Source of the DNA: Ectobius pallidus
Taxonomy: Eukaryota; Arthropoda; Insecta; Blattodea; Ectobiidae
Length of the DNA stretch: 64,000 nt
Direction of reading: 5' to 3'
Assembly: GCA_964059195.1 (NCBI GenBank)
Contig: CAXKWD010000002.1
Coordinates: 51,238,923 to 51,302,922, forward strand
Shown here: positions 11,493 through 22,631 of the stretch, in pieces
Numbering within the stretch: the stretch's first letter is position 1
How the letters are laid out: every line of letters begins with the position of its first letter
Made by a program: the position numbers and the translations under genes
The notes under the pieces: model-generated
Told to the model about the DNA's origin: nothing
Databases searched by the model: none
Seen by the model: only the letters and a program-made list of their open reading frames with translations

Positions 11493-13020
11493 CACTGCCC
11501 AACAAAAAAACATTTTTTAAATGTTTCCTTCACTTCATGAGTCAATTCTTACTAATTTTGGGTTGAGAAAAACGAATATGACAAAGAAAATATTTTATTA
11601 GCTCTAGTTTCTGAGATAAACAATAGGTGAAAGGTTTTAATTTTAAAGGATTAAGAGAAAAGGGTATATTTAACATTTATAAATATTAATTATATAATAT
11701 GCTAACAACATTAAAAGTGTGACCGTTCTTTTATTAATGACAATTAAATCCTAAATTGATTAAATAAAACCTACCATGCCGTTGGATCTACAGAGAATCA
11801 ATTGGTTGCTTCATGAGATCGCTGTCTTTTGGCTTTTTCTCTTGTAAGTGAGTTCAGGAGCATCCCTACACACAAACCAGCAGTAATCCGCAAGCATTAG
11901 CAGCCCTGATATCTCCGTTCTATCACAGAAATATCCTGATGCAGCCTTTCTCCAAGCTTGTCACTGACAGCTCCACAACTAGGTGGGAAAAAATTGAGAT
12001 CGGAGTGGAGAAAATGAATTTTAAGGGACATGTTGCATCTGAGTTTATGTTGTACTGAGTGTAGTCGTCATCTCTTTTACTCCCTAAAAATCCATGCATA
12101 ACTTCCCTTTACTTTTCTTTCCAAAAGTAGGTCGAACGCAGGAACCTTTACAAGTTGACGTATTTGTGAGATGCCTTCCTTGACTTTTGCATCACTTAGT
12201 CCAGAAAATTTCTCTCTCAAATATTTAAAAGCCTGGCCTTCTTGGTTCATGCCTTCGACAAAATTCTTTATCAAACCCAGCTTGATAAGTAGAGGTGGAA
12301 GAGAAACATCTTTTGGATCCACAAGAGGCTCGAATGATATCACTCAACTCCGATTGGCTCAATCTGTGCGGTTGAGCATCTTTCAGTTCAAAATCAGGAT
12401 CATGGGGTGTTGAAGGCTTGTTGAGTTCTTCTTCTTCCACACTGCCTTCATTTTCTACTTCCAACTCATAATTTTGGGGTGGAGTAGGAACTGGTAAACT
12501 GTCTGAATGTGGAATAGGTAGAATATCCCATGCATTAACCCGGTCCCCTACCTTCATACCAAAATAATGTTGGTAGGCAGTCTTCACAAGAGGTGTCAGT
12601 TTGCATTTCTGTGACGAAAATGTTATTTCACCACAAATGTAACAAAAATTCTTCACTAAATTTACACATTTCCATGGCATGTTGATGTAAAAAATTATGC
12701 TCTTTAAAACTCTCCAAAACAAAAATTCTGCACTAATTACAACAGATACCCCGAAATTCACCGTCACAACAATGGTGTTTACGTTTGTAATCTACCCACA
12801 GCTATACTACTGTTGTATTTTGACAGTTGACAAGTGTGCCAACATCCAAAAACAAATTTTCCCAAAACTGAAAATTTTGACTATAGAGAATATAAAATGT
12901 CACTGTATCTCCAAAACAAGAGCTAATCGGTAATTTCTATGGTGATTTCTGAATTCAGCAGGTGAAAATACATAAGAATCAGCTATTTTCAATCCCGAAA
13001 CATTTTCATTGTTGGGCAGT
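11493..13020 (-). mobile_element. CACTG-ended DNA transposon carrying an uncharacterised gene
   Basis: The outermost bases are CACTGCCCAACAA on the left and their exact inverse TTGTTGGGCAGTG on the right, flanked by a 3-bp direct repeat TTA (11490-11492, 13021-13023). Similarity between the arms extends inward in degenerate form: TTAGCTCTAGTTTCTGAGATA-like on the left and TTAGCTCTTGTTTTGGAGATA-like, inverted, on the right. This suggests inverted repeats of about 100 bp or more. The 1,528-bp interior holds one broken minus-strand gene and nothing resembling a known transposase. CACT(A/G) ends with 3-bp TSDs recall the CACTA/EnSpm group, but the coding content does not let me confirm that. Confidence 0.75.
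11799..12767 (-). pseudogene. Broken copy of an uncharacterised multi-copy insect gene family
   Basis: Three pieces appear in order on the minus strand. Piece 1 (start probably 12680) has a zinc-knuckle-like CYICGEITF, then LTPLVKTAYQHYFGMKVGD, then IPHSDSLPVPTPP and an acidic stretch. Piece 2 (12343-12077) contains FEPLVDPKDVSLPPLLIKLG and FKYLREKFSGLSDAKVKEG. Piece 3 (12031 to about 11799) begins MSLKIHFLHSDLNFF and includes CGAVSDKLGERLHQDI and ERRYQG. From memory, this motif order occurs in many 'uncharacterized' insect proteins of roughly 500-650 residues. Compared with those, two internal segments are missing (after GMKVGD and after LSDIIR), with frameshifts and stops. Function unknown. 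Position inside inverted ends suggests it is the element's own protein, possibly a transposase. Confidence 0.7.
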
Positions 13021-13101
13021 GTTATCTGTGTATTCATGACAGCAAAGTGAGGGATTCCCCCACATTCATATGCTAGCTAGGAAGACAGCTAAAGGCACTT
13101 T

Positions 13102-13580
13102 GTGTTATGCAGTCTTCAGTTTAAGGCTGATAAGAATGTTTTAATAACATACTACGCTTACATTTCCTTATCTTACAACTCCTTACTATGGGGATCATCG
13201 TTCTACACAAATTCTTTTCAATTAGAAAAGAAGGCATTACAAAGGCTATCATTAACAAGTAATTTCAGACTGATTGCAGAACTTTTTTTCATCCCTTGTA
13301 AAATTCTACCTCTACGTTGTGTGTACATTCTACATATATGTTTTATCTTCTTGATGCTAAGCAGAATATTAGTACGAACTCAGTATCCGCAGAAAGTCAT
13401 GATTATAAGACTAGATATGATCAGTTTTGGTGTGATTTTTATAGTTCAACTGTACTAAATTTACACATTTTTTATGATGTCTGTATAAGTGTTCAATTTT
13501 TACCAGGATATTTTAGAATTCTACAATATGTTCCTTTCAAATCTTATATTATCTATATTATATGCACAGAGTTTTAAGAT
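13102..13580 (+). pseudogene. LINE reverse transcriptase C-terminal remnant
   Basis: The frame at 13102-13458 contains VLITYYAYISLSYNSLLWG, then FQLEKKALQRL and CKILPLRCVYI. This corresponds in order to YFAYFHSVMRYGIIFWG...LQKRAIRII...LKVLTLTGEYI in the intact LINE frame at 48587-50935. It is a diverged member of the same general LINE group, limited to the region after the RT thumb, with frameshifts near 13320 and 13460. No tail was recognised. Confidence 0.65.
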
Positions 13581-15035
13581 CTGGATGAGTTTTAAGACCA
13601 ATGTAGATAGAGTTTAATTTTATTAACATAAATTTAATTATAACCTAACAATCCTATGTTTAGTTTAGTTGCTTCTCCTTATGGTTAACTCCACGTATAA
13701 GATATCAGTTATTACAATTTTTATTATTAATATTATTTAATAATATTTGTTTAAGTTAAAGTAGGCCTATGAGATACGTGACCCCTTGAGATTTTATTTA
13801 TAGTGTGTCCCAGAATTCGCGTACTAACACTGCACTTTCGTATTCGCGAACAAATCTCACAATTCTATTCTACATATATAAAATAGATTATTTTATTTAA
13901 TGTGTGCAGAAGTACTCAAGTTATTAGATAATTACTTCAGCAAATATGAAGCCAGTGTTCCGTGATACCTTAATGCAAACTATGGCCTTCTCGGAGCCTC
14001 TGATCCCGTTTTGTGGCATCATTACAAAGTTCGCCCCTAGAAATCTACCCAGGAGAAACCAGGAGAAATCTCTGCGATATCAGCAGTGGCTACAGTGCGG
14101 CGACGTGGCTACTATCAAAGTGCCAATGAGTGCTCCCCTCCCTATTGGTCACCTTAGTATGCAAAATAATATTGAAAAGTGTCAGAATAACATAGGCTAT
14201 TTAACGTATTTCTCAGATTTGCACTTGTAGCAAGACGGTGCAGAGTTAGTATGTTAGTTCTGGGGAATCACCGTAGAGATGGGTGTCTTGCACACGTTTT
14301 TGCCCCTAGGACAAACAAGATTTTATTCCTCCAAAATTAAGATTTGCATTTAATATGTTATTTTATGGAGGGCCACGTCACAGCGAGAGCTAGCTGTAAT
14401 GCAGGGATTGGAGTCCGTATACTGAGTTTCCTTACATGGGGTGGGGGAGGTCCAGAATAGATTTTTGAACTACACAACACTGCAATGGAAAGCCTAGATA
14501 TCTTGCTAGCTTTTTTGGCGTTTCGCCCATCTGGGGGAAAATTGCGCATATAAAAGCATAAAATTTGAACCTTCTACGAGTATTCAGTTTGCGGAGGGCA
14601 ATTCCTTATCCCCCGCTTCCCTTTTGTTGGAAAAGACAACAAAAAAGTAAACACTAAAAGTAATGTATGTACACTAAAGATAATACTGCGAATAGTGTAC
14701 ACATACAAAACATTGTCTGCTGTTGATTTTATAATCTTTTGTTCGACCAACCCATAACACTGTTATTACGAGAGGTAACGGTATCATAATTAAAGGAATA
14801 CTCATTTCGAAACTGATTTTCGTGGCATGGGTTTGGTACAGATCATTATTACATAAAGAAGAACGATCTTTGGACCTTTAAAGTAGCAGCTGAAAAACGC
14901 TGAATAAATAGCCTGTATTTAAAATAAAATCAATTCTGTAAATTTTAATTTTAATATAAAACCAAAATGAATTCATTTCGTGTCTTCAAAATCAGTTGGT
15001 TTCAAGAAAAAGATAAAAAAAAAAAAAAATGGACC
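13581..15035. other. Unassigned intron-like DNA
   Basis: Nothing was recognised with confidence. A GC-balanced patch at about 14000-14170 has a 94-codon frame without known motifs and without a good pair of splice sites. A 15-A run at 15014-15029 lies just before the next element. Confidence 0.4.
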
Positions 15036-15040
15036 TTCAT

Positions 15041-15393
15041 CAGGGTGTCCACCAAGTAATGCTGAAGAAATTCCCGACTTAATCCCTGATTTTCATTGAT
15101 CATTACAGAAATTCCCGACCAAAATATGATTGCGAAGCACTTTCTAATAACTGTGTAAGAAAAATCATAGGATTATACATACTTTAAATAAGAAAAAGAA
15201 GATAAGGAGAAAGCAATTTTTGGCAGGAAAAGTTTATCTTCAAGAGCAGTTGAGGTTTTTTGGAAGCTGGCAGAAGGTAAAATTGTATTCATTTTCACCT
15301 GTTTTATGTGTGCCACAAATTTTTCGAATTTTCTCGGATATTTTAACAAATTCATTGACTTTTCCCGGATTTTCCCGACCAGTGGACACCCTG
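15041..15393. mobile_element. CAGGGTGTCCAC-ended MITE with 5-bp TSD, copy 2
   Basis: Begins CAGGGTGTCCACCAAGTAAT and ends GTGGACACCCTG, flanked by direct repeats TTCAT (15036-15040, 15394-15398). It is the same family and orientation as 4968-5394, sharing the first about 190 bp and last about 90 bp. The middle is shorter and different. Non-coding. Confidence 0.88.
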
Positions 15394-15398
15394 TTCAT

Positions 15399-17695
15399 AT
15401 ATTAGTTATTTCGACGATTTCTAATATATCGTGGCCTTCCAATGTGTATCTTTTTCTGGCCTATTCTGCAAATCACCGGGGGTGGGGGAAATGACTTCAG
15501 CACAGGGCCTCGTATATTCATCTTCCGAAGAAGAAGAAGAAGAAGAAGAAGAAGAATAGTGAAAGTACAATGCGTAACATGTCTGAAACGGATCTTATAG
15601 CGTGTTCTTACTAAGTGTTCCCTCTTTTCCAAGTAAATGTATTCTTAAGGATAAAGGTGAACTTTTATGAGCACATTTCCTGTTAAAGAACTCCCTAACA
15701 GTGATATCCAAACATCTGCTAAGGGGAAATACAAAACCGGCAAAAGTTCTTCACCCAATATAGGTAAGCTTATAAGGAATTCTTCCTCTACCAGGAAGGT
15801 TTCTATAAATGATAATTATTTCACTAGGATAAAAATCCTCGCATGTTAGATAAAGCATTAATTCATTAATCTTACCGTATATCTCGGCCTCAAATAATGT
15901 CTTTATTTAATCAAGTAGGGTTTAAAGAGGTTACGAATTGAAAAGCGGAGCTTGAAAATCAGATAATTCAAGACAGAACTAACTTTAGGAGCCCAAATAG
16001 TAGTGCTGCAGATTAAGTTATGATTTTGAGTCTATGATGATGGCATGGGGCAAGGGTAGTCTTATGTGACGATTCGGCTATTTCGTCCATGTTTGCCTTT
16101 ACGAAGAAATTTTGTTATGTAACCCAACAATTAAAAAATCAGAAGTGGTATAACCCCCTTCCCTTAGAGAAAAGATATCAAGACCGTCAAGTAGTCTATC
16201 ACGTAAGCAAGGGCTACTGTACATTATAATTATATTTAATTTCTATTTTTAAAAAGTAAACCACAGAAGTTTGTGCAAATCGTTCCTGAGTCATCCAAAA
16301 TTTATAAGGTACGATCTGTCCTCATAAAATAAAACATACACGCTTGTTTTCTTTACATAGATGATCGCTTTCAACACACATTTCTACTGTAGATGACCGG
16401 CTTCCATCAAGGACAAGGACACACGGAACATTTCATGTTTATGTCTCCGAGCTAAAGAAAGGCCAAAATAGTTTGTAACATTACTAGGCAAAACAGTGCG
16501 CTCTTCAGGTGAAAATATAGTACATTAACCGCCACTCTTTGCAGTCCTTTATAGTAGGCGCGTAATATTTAACCCCTTGAAACAAGCCGTGGAAAGTTCC
16601 GGTTGTATTAATGGATTAATATAACTCTGCCTTGTTGCACAATAATTTGAATATAAATGTTATCTGAAAGAACCTTGGAGCGCACTTCTGGGAAAGTGCT
16701 TACCAATTCCAGTAAGAATTATTTAACTGCGCAATTAAGATTTTTTTTTTGTTTCATCCTCAGCCCCAGGAGAAAACGCTACCGGTGTTAGCAATTAGCC
16801 AAGATATTTAGGGGTCCCCCAAAAGTATACAGCATTTTAATCGAAAACTACAATCACGTCTGAAAGTTTGAAAAACGTGATTGGAGTTACGAAACGTATA
16901 AAATATCTTAAACTAAAACTATAGGCCTAATGGAGTTTTAGACTTATTTTCAAAATTTAAGACAAGTTACGGACAAAATATGTTAAAGGAAAACTAGGAG
17001 AGTTTTTTTTCTTTCTTTCTTTTCTTTCTTTCTTCTTCCCCAACACATGAACAAAAGGTACTGAAGTTGCCCTTGCGGAGGAAGTTCAAACGCAGGAAAG
17101 AATAACTTGCACACTGCTGATTGGCAACAGAGTAAGTTCCCGGAAGACAATGTTTATGCAATGACTAATGCTTACAGAATAATCGCAAAAGGGCTATAAG
17201 GTACAGTACATGAAAAGTAAGACCCTTGAACTAAAAGGGAATAAGTGTTACACAATAATTTTAGCGTGTATTACACATCCTCAGTTTGACAGTTCTGGGG
17301 GAAGTGTCGAAGTTGCTACTTACCCACATCCTGCTGTACAGAGACAATGTTATGCACTAAGCACTGGATTTTGGTATCTAGGAATGGTGGAATCTTCCCC
17401 GTGAAGTGTTGTGCAATGTGTTGTTACAGTGAGTAACTGAGATCACAGCCTCACAGTTCCATGACCCCCCGGCATGAACAATTCTACTGTACACACACCT
17501 AAACGTTTCCACGACACGTTCCTACGAGATGACCAACGGTCATATTATTATACAGCCTACCTTCGAAGGGTGTTGATGTTTGACATAGTAAGTACAGGAG
17601 GTAAGTTATAAATATCCAAAAATTACGTAACTGTAACGCACGTCCTACATATGATGTACTTACTGCACAAACATAAATATTTAGCTGCTTGCAAT
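15399..17695. other. Unassigned intron-like DNA with simple repeats
   Basis: Contains a (GAA)n run at about 15527-15556 and a (TTTC)n/CT tract at about 17005-17037. No exon, SINE or transposon end was recognised in the remainder. Confidence 0.45.
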
Positions 17696-17757
17696 TAGGG
17701 TTGCCAGAAACCGGGACACTTCTAAAATTTTATCGAAAGAAGAATGAAGTTATACAA

Positions 17758-17809
<52 letters not shown>

Positions 17810-17815
17810 CTGAAT
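17696..17815. mobile_element. Truncated hAT end next to an (AAT)n array
   Basis: TAGGGTTGCCAGAAACCGGG at 17696 closely resembles the end of the complete element at 57301-57712 (TAGGCTTGCCAGA...CCGGGACA). Sequence is recognisable for about 60 bp and then runs into a 17-unit AAT microsatellite (17759-17809). No opposite end was found before 18025, so the element is truncated. Confidence 0.55.
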
Positions 17816-18025
17816 TTAATTTTAAATTAATTATTTGAAGCATTATAAATTTGCTAAATTATTACTTTTATTGGGTAATTTCATGGTTTCCCCCAGCCAC
17901 AAATGCAAACGTAGGATTGGATTTCCCATGACCCATTGCAGTTATTCCATCTAATAGGCTATAATCGTCAGTAAGTTTCTTATTAGTACAAATGCAGAAA
18001 ACATACTGGTAACATCATTATAAAG

Positions 18026-18429
18026 TAGGGATGGGTCGATGCCAGATTTTCTCGATACTCGATACCGATACATGATTTTTTCCTCGATACCTTCAACATT
18101 TCCAGTTTCAATAAATAGGTACATTAAAAATTAAAATTTGAGAGAACTGCTTAATACCAACTAAATTAAGTCTGCATATTTAATGAGACAAAATTTAATA
18201 TCATCAGTATCCTATCATTATTTTTAAACTCTACATTAAAACTAAAATTAGTATTTGAAACAGTCCACTTACAAGTTTTTGTTAAAAAATACCAGCATTC
18301 TCACTTAATTTCAGAATTACAAAAGCATCGAAAAAGTATCGAACTAGTTTTCTGAAGTATCGTTCGATGCCGATACCATGCAAGTATCGAGAGTATCGAG
18401 GTATCGAAAGTATCGAGGACCCATCCCTA
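18026..18429. mobile_element. hAT-like MITE with TAGGGATGGGTC ends, rich in TATCGA words
   Basis: The left end TAGGGATGGGTC and right end GACCCATCCCTA are exact inverses. Flanks TTATAAAG and ATATAAAC match at 6 of 8 positions, a decayed 8-bp TSD. Just inside each end are clustered GTATCGA/GATACCGATA words (18050-18090, 18360-18418), probably subterminal transposase-binding repeats. The AT-rich core is non-coding. Confidence 0.85.
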
Positions 18430-18580
18430 ATATAAACAAATACACATCAGTAGTTAACAACCTACTGATATACCCAACGATCCAGAACTCCCTACATGAC
18501 ATATATGTAGTCAAAGGTTACAAATACATATCAATTTACTTAATCGCTTATACTTTATTTCAGTTACCTATCAACTCTTT

Positions 18581-18607
18581 AAGCTACATCCCCTTGCAGG
18601 AAAACTA
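18581..18607 (+). repeat. 27-bp identical block, copy 1
   Basis: An identical 27-bp stretch beginning aagctacatccccttgcagg occurs at 18581-18607 and 20784-20810 in the same orientation, with weaker similarity about 17 bp upstream of each. It may be the conserved end of an unrecognised short element. Confidence 0.8.
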
Positions 18608-19223
18608 GGCCAACAATCCAAGGCTATAATTATTCAGTGTCAATGTATAACAGAAGACTTTGGGCAATGGCGCTACCAATTTACTGTGGCGTCAGGAACC
18701 TTTTATGTTTCCACTGGCGTGTATGGTTTCCTGTATAAGAGATTTTATGTCCTCTAAAAGAAAATTAAGTTATGTCCAAGCGCTGAACGCATTCCAGTGG
18801 AAATAACTGTATAAAGCACAAACACTAAGGAATTTGTCAAGGAGTGTTACAAGTCATAGATAAAATACTTAGAAGAAACATGAACCGAGTTAATTCGGTT
18901 TCGATTTAGGTTTCGTTTATGCATAAATATCGACAAGGCAAAATTGCATAAGGGCTGAGAACAAGCTTTGTACATTCACGCTTTATCTTAAAATATGAAG
19001 ATATTTATCGACATACTAAAATTTTCAATTATGGATACTAACAATTCCACTAAAATTTTCCTAGTTGATATGAAACTTATAGCCCCAGTGGTGATAGATG
19101 AATGCTTCAATTGAGATACAAATTTAGCTCTGAAAGGGTTAATGAGCAACAATGCATTTACAGACAAAACTCGGGGATAATGATTATTATTTTGTTCTTG
19201 TGATGATTCAAGATTATTAATAG

Positions 19224-19535
19224 CCCTAAAGTAAAAGTAAAGTGTTCCCTATTGGGCCTACAGGCCAAGGAGGCCCAGAGGGTACCAGGAGGTTGAGGCT
19301 CCTAGATTTTTAGACATCGGCACATGAAGGTGGTAAGGTTGTCAGCTTTGCGCACCGGCCGCCTCTACCCCCAGGATTGCTCCTGGTACTCATTTCTGTT
19401 AGAGGCTGAGTCGACCCCAGGGCCATAGTGTCACCAGAAGGATTAGGCCAATTGAAAAACTCCAACGACCTCATCGGGGATCAAACCCGCGACCTTCCGT
19501 TTTGTAGCGCAGCGCCTCAACCACGGCGTACCCCC
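19224..19535 (-). mobile_element. tRNA-derived SINE, family 1, copy 1
   Basis: Read on the minus strand it begins GGGGGTACGCCGTGGTTGAG (tRNA-like box A region). Box B follows as GCGGGTTTGATCCCC. The 3' part contains words shared with the plus-strand copy at 42878-43121 and ends with a GGGAACACTTTACTTTTACT tail. Flanks 'caagattattaatag' (left) and 'caagattaataatgg' (right) are an imperfect duplication of about 15 bp. Transcribed by RNA polymerase III from internal boxes when active, and mobilised by a LINE in trans. Confidence 0.85.
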
Positions 19536-19743
19536 AAGATTAATAATGGTAACAACAAATGAATGTGCAAATTTATATGCTGCATATACTTTTTCACATG
19601 TACATGTTAAGAGTTTTTGTTTTACAAATAATTCATGTGTGGAAATTATAAATACATTATGGAACGATTCTTTCAATTCCACAATTATTAATCATAGCTG
19701 TTCACTACTAGTTCATGAACAAGGTCTCATATATAATATATAC

Positions 19744-19748
<5 letters not shown>

Positions 19749-19778
<30 letters not shown>
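19749..19778. repeat. (CA)n microsatellite
   Basis: About 15 CA units. The open frames crossing it are artefacts. Confidence 0.97.
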
Positions 19779-19966
19779 TTCTCCCACTTTTTCCTTGTTT
19801 TCCTTTTTTTCAAAATACACACGAACACCCAAGCCCAAGGCAGGAGTCGAAGCCAAAGCCTCCTTCAATATGTCCTTGTCTTTTTATACTCTGCACGGGG
19901 AAGTCAAATTTTTACAAAAGTAGGGTAACTACGGAAGATTAAGTACAAAATTCTAGAATTACTTAC

Positions 19967-20008
19967 AGTAAGAGGGCTGAACGCGGTCCTGCTAGTAACA
20001 GGATCCAT
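19967..20008 (-). CDS. Probable first coding exon of the same unrecognised gene
   Basis: On the minus strand, ATG at 20008 opens 14 codons, MDPVTSRTAFSPLT, directly followed by the consensus donor GTAAGT (19966-19961). The exon ends in phase 0, matching the phase-0 start of the exon at 10499-10646 across a 9.3-kb intron. The same frame stays open for 26 more codons upstream, to a TAA at 20089-20087. That stretch reads like protein (for example TQDTVLRNLE), so translation might begin in a still earlier exon, although the upstream acceptor candidates lack a good pyrimidine tract. I chose this ATG because it is the only one in the open stretch. No domain is recognisable. Confidence 0.6.
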
Positions 20009-20418
20009 CTCTAAGTTTCGGAGCACTGTATCCTGAGTTTGACACGAAGTTGAACTAAGGCATTCTCCACTATCACTAACTACACTTTACATTTCCGTCA
20101 ATATACATAAACACACTCACTATGCCATTCCCGTTAACTTTACTCCCCTATCTCATTATCAGATTAATCAGCTGGCGGTTATCAACAAAACAACATTGTC
20201 ATGAATACAGGAACTAGACGATGTTTTCAACTAATGCATGGGGTAAAGGTTACAAAATTCCTTAGAATTTCAGGAGCGGAATATTGACCAAAGTTATTAT
20301 CAGTACTTCCTGATGTTACACGATATTTAGGCAGTTTTAAGAACTTTCCTACTGCCGACAAACAGTTGGAAGACTCATAGACAGTTCATTGTAGGTATGC
20401 TACAAGAAAATAATCCTA

Positions 20419-20663
20419 GAGTGATAGGGGAAAAAGCGAATAAATCAAAATTGCAACGTTTCAGGAATGACAAATTTAAAAAAAATTATTTCTGTTACAT
20501 TATTTAGTTCAGTCCACCAGATATTTTTAAACAGTATCTTATGCTATGTAAAAATATCTGGGTGGACTGATTTAAATATTGTAAAACTGATGTGAAAATA
20601 AATCGTTATTTGTCTCTCCTAAAACTTTGGTATTTTGACTTATTCTCTTTTTCCCTATCACTC
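20419..20663. mobile_element. MITE with TA target duplication and nested hairpin
   Basis: The inverted ends GAGTGATAGGGGAAAAAGCG and the inverse of GAGTGATAGGGAAAAAGAGA extend about 38 bp. They are bounded by TA on both sides (20417-20418, 20664-20665). The centre holds a second hairpin (about 20511-20571) with roughly 20-bp arms starting TCAGTCCACC. Short, non-coding, TA-targeted: probably mobilised by a Tc1/mariner-group transposase. Confidence 0.8.
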
Positions 20664-20783
20664 TAGAATTACGAAAGCTTAGGAAAGGGGAGGAATAGCA
20701 AAAAAGCAACAACAAAAAAACTGTTATCTAAAAAAATCAAAGTAGATTTACATACTTCAATTCCATCATTTATCAGACTTTTG

Positions 20784-20810
20784 AAGCTACATCCCCTTGC
20801 AGGAAAACTA
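20784..20810 (+). repeat. 27-bp identical block, copy 2
   Basis: Identical to 18581-18607. The sequences diverge immediately downstream. Confidence 0.8.
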
Positions 20811-21699
20811 ATATAATAATGACACGAATCGGCGGCCATTTTACAATAGATATGCCTTAAATATGCTAATAAAGGGAAGTTTTTACATTTTCAATACAGG
20901 GTCTCTAGGTGATCTAATAAACAATTCCAGGATTTGTTTACATTAATTTTACTTTACAAAAGATGAGTTTTAACTTGAAGAGTACATTCTTATAGATTTT
21001 TATATCTAAAAAGACTAACTATGAACTTTTATTAAAAATGGCAGAAAACTAATAAAATTGCCATTCATGCATTTTTTACAGTTTATAAGCTATTACTGAA
21101 AATCAAATACAGGCTGCATATGATGCTAAACGTTGTATTGCATACTTTCCTAATGTTTTCTTCATATCGTTAACTAAGAGGTGGTCGTGCAAAAGTATAA
21201 AAATAATGAACATAATTGTTGACTGTGCATTAAAAGATAGATTAGGTAATCTCACTAAGAAAATATGTTCGTTCATTCCCTTCTTCACATTAGATGTTGG
21301 ATCTAAGAAGAATCAATTTTCTAATGCTTCCAGGTATGATTGATTAGTTAATGAATTTCACTGTTCACAGATGAGGGTATTAGGATGTGGGTGAATAACT
21401 TTTCATCTATTCTATTCGTAATTTGAGTCCAATCCAATTCCCACATTCATGCACATTACCAAAGAACATATGTTTTATTAAAAACAATAAGGATCTTATT
21501 TAAGCTTATTTAAATAAATGACAACACACTAATCGAAATATCTCCCCTATTTATAAAAAGTAAAATATTAAATTGTATTTTTTGCATAGCACAAACTAAT
21601 TTGAAAAAAATATTGAAACAAACTAAATATTTTGGAAGTATTGCAACTGATTGAAACCTTTAAAAGCCAAGGTAAATTATCGTTTGTTACTATAGGAGT
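20811..21699. other. Unassigned intron-like DNA
   Basis: AT-rich, with no recognised feature. Confidence 0.45.
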
Positions 21700-21960
21700 T
21701 AGACTAAATGATTGACTGAAACACCGAAAACCAAAACCATTCAAGTCGCGTGCGAAATTCAAATTATGCTTTCGGATATTTTCGAGCACTTCCGAGTAAA
21801 TATGAATATTTAGACATTTACGTGTCAAAAAAGTAATATCTACCACTAAATGAAATTAAAAGAAAATTAAGTAAAAATTGAATCTTTGTTGCCTGGCTCA
21901 GATCTCTGATCGCCAATAGCGATCTGGAGACCGGAAATTTCGTGCCCTGCACTAACAGTT
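21700..21960. repeat. Dispersed repeat B, copy 1
   Basis: Aligns by eye with 42180-42470. Shared landmarks are 'ttcggatattttcga', 'aaaattgaatctttgt' and 'cgtgccctgc'. The type of element is unknown. A 'cgtgccctg' word also appears near 36757. Confidence 0.55.
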
Positions 21961-22130
21961 GTTTTCTAAGTTATGTTAATCATAATGCGACATAATCAAA
22001 GAAAGAAAACAATTTCAGTTTAAGGCATAAACGGGTTTTGCATGCAAACCCTGAAAGCGATGGTCTTACAAAGTCGTTTTCACGCCGAACTCAATATGGG
22101 CTTAAAAAACACACACACAAAGGTTTTCGC

Positions 22131-22623
22131 TAGGGCTGTACCGATTAATCGGCTGGATTAATCGATTAAACATTTAATCGTCGATCAATTACATTTTCCG
22201 ATTAATCGGTTTAGTCGAATTCTGAAAAAGTTTTTCGAGAAATGGGCCAAATGACCAAACTCCTTTCTCTCGCTTTTCCGGCCTTGGCACTTCATGTGTC
22301 ATTCAACCTATGGTGTCCAAACTAGTTCCCGTTATTCAGAAACCCGAAGGGTAGCTTAGTTAACAAACTCGTGTGTCTCAAGTCTTGGCTGAAAAAGTAA
22401 CCGGAAATGTAAGTTTTCTATATATTTTTTAACTAGTTAACTAATAATGGTATTCATTAATACAGGATTTCTTCTGATTATCTGTGGTGTAGTAGTTATT
22501 AAACGTGTAAAACAATATTAAATGTACACTTTGGTTTCGTTTAACATACCGACCTGTTTGTCGATTAATCGATTAAAGTCAAGCGTTAACTCGATTAGAA
22601 ATTTTAATAGATTTTCAGCCCTA
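22131..22623 (+). mobile_element. hAT-type MITE, TAGGGCTG family, copy 1
   Basis: The ends TAGGGCTGTACCGATTAATC and (inverse) TAGGGCTGAAAATC lie inside a perfect 8-bp TSD GTTTTCGC (22123-22130, 22624-22631). The subterminal regions are packed with CGATTAATCG palindromes. 493 bp, non-coding. Two further copies (34460-34895 inverted; 60337-61183) also have perfect TSDs beginning with GT. Confidence 0.93.
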
Positions 22624-22631
22624 GTTTTCGC

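Noticed and set aside
12171..12413. 80-codon plus-strand frame inside the CACTG element
   Set aside because: Antisense shadow of the broken minus-strand gene.
13805..13870. 'gtgtcccagaattcgcg' as a mariner end
   Set aside because: No partner end, TA context or transposase remnant nearby.
13946..14230. 94-codon frame in GC-balanced sequence
   Set aside because: Could be an exon, but no matching acceptor and donor pair and no motif.
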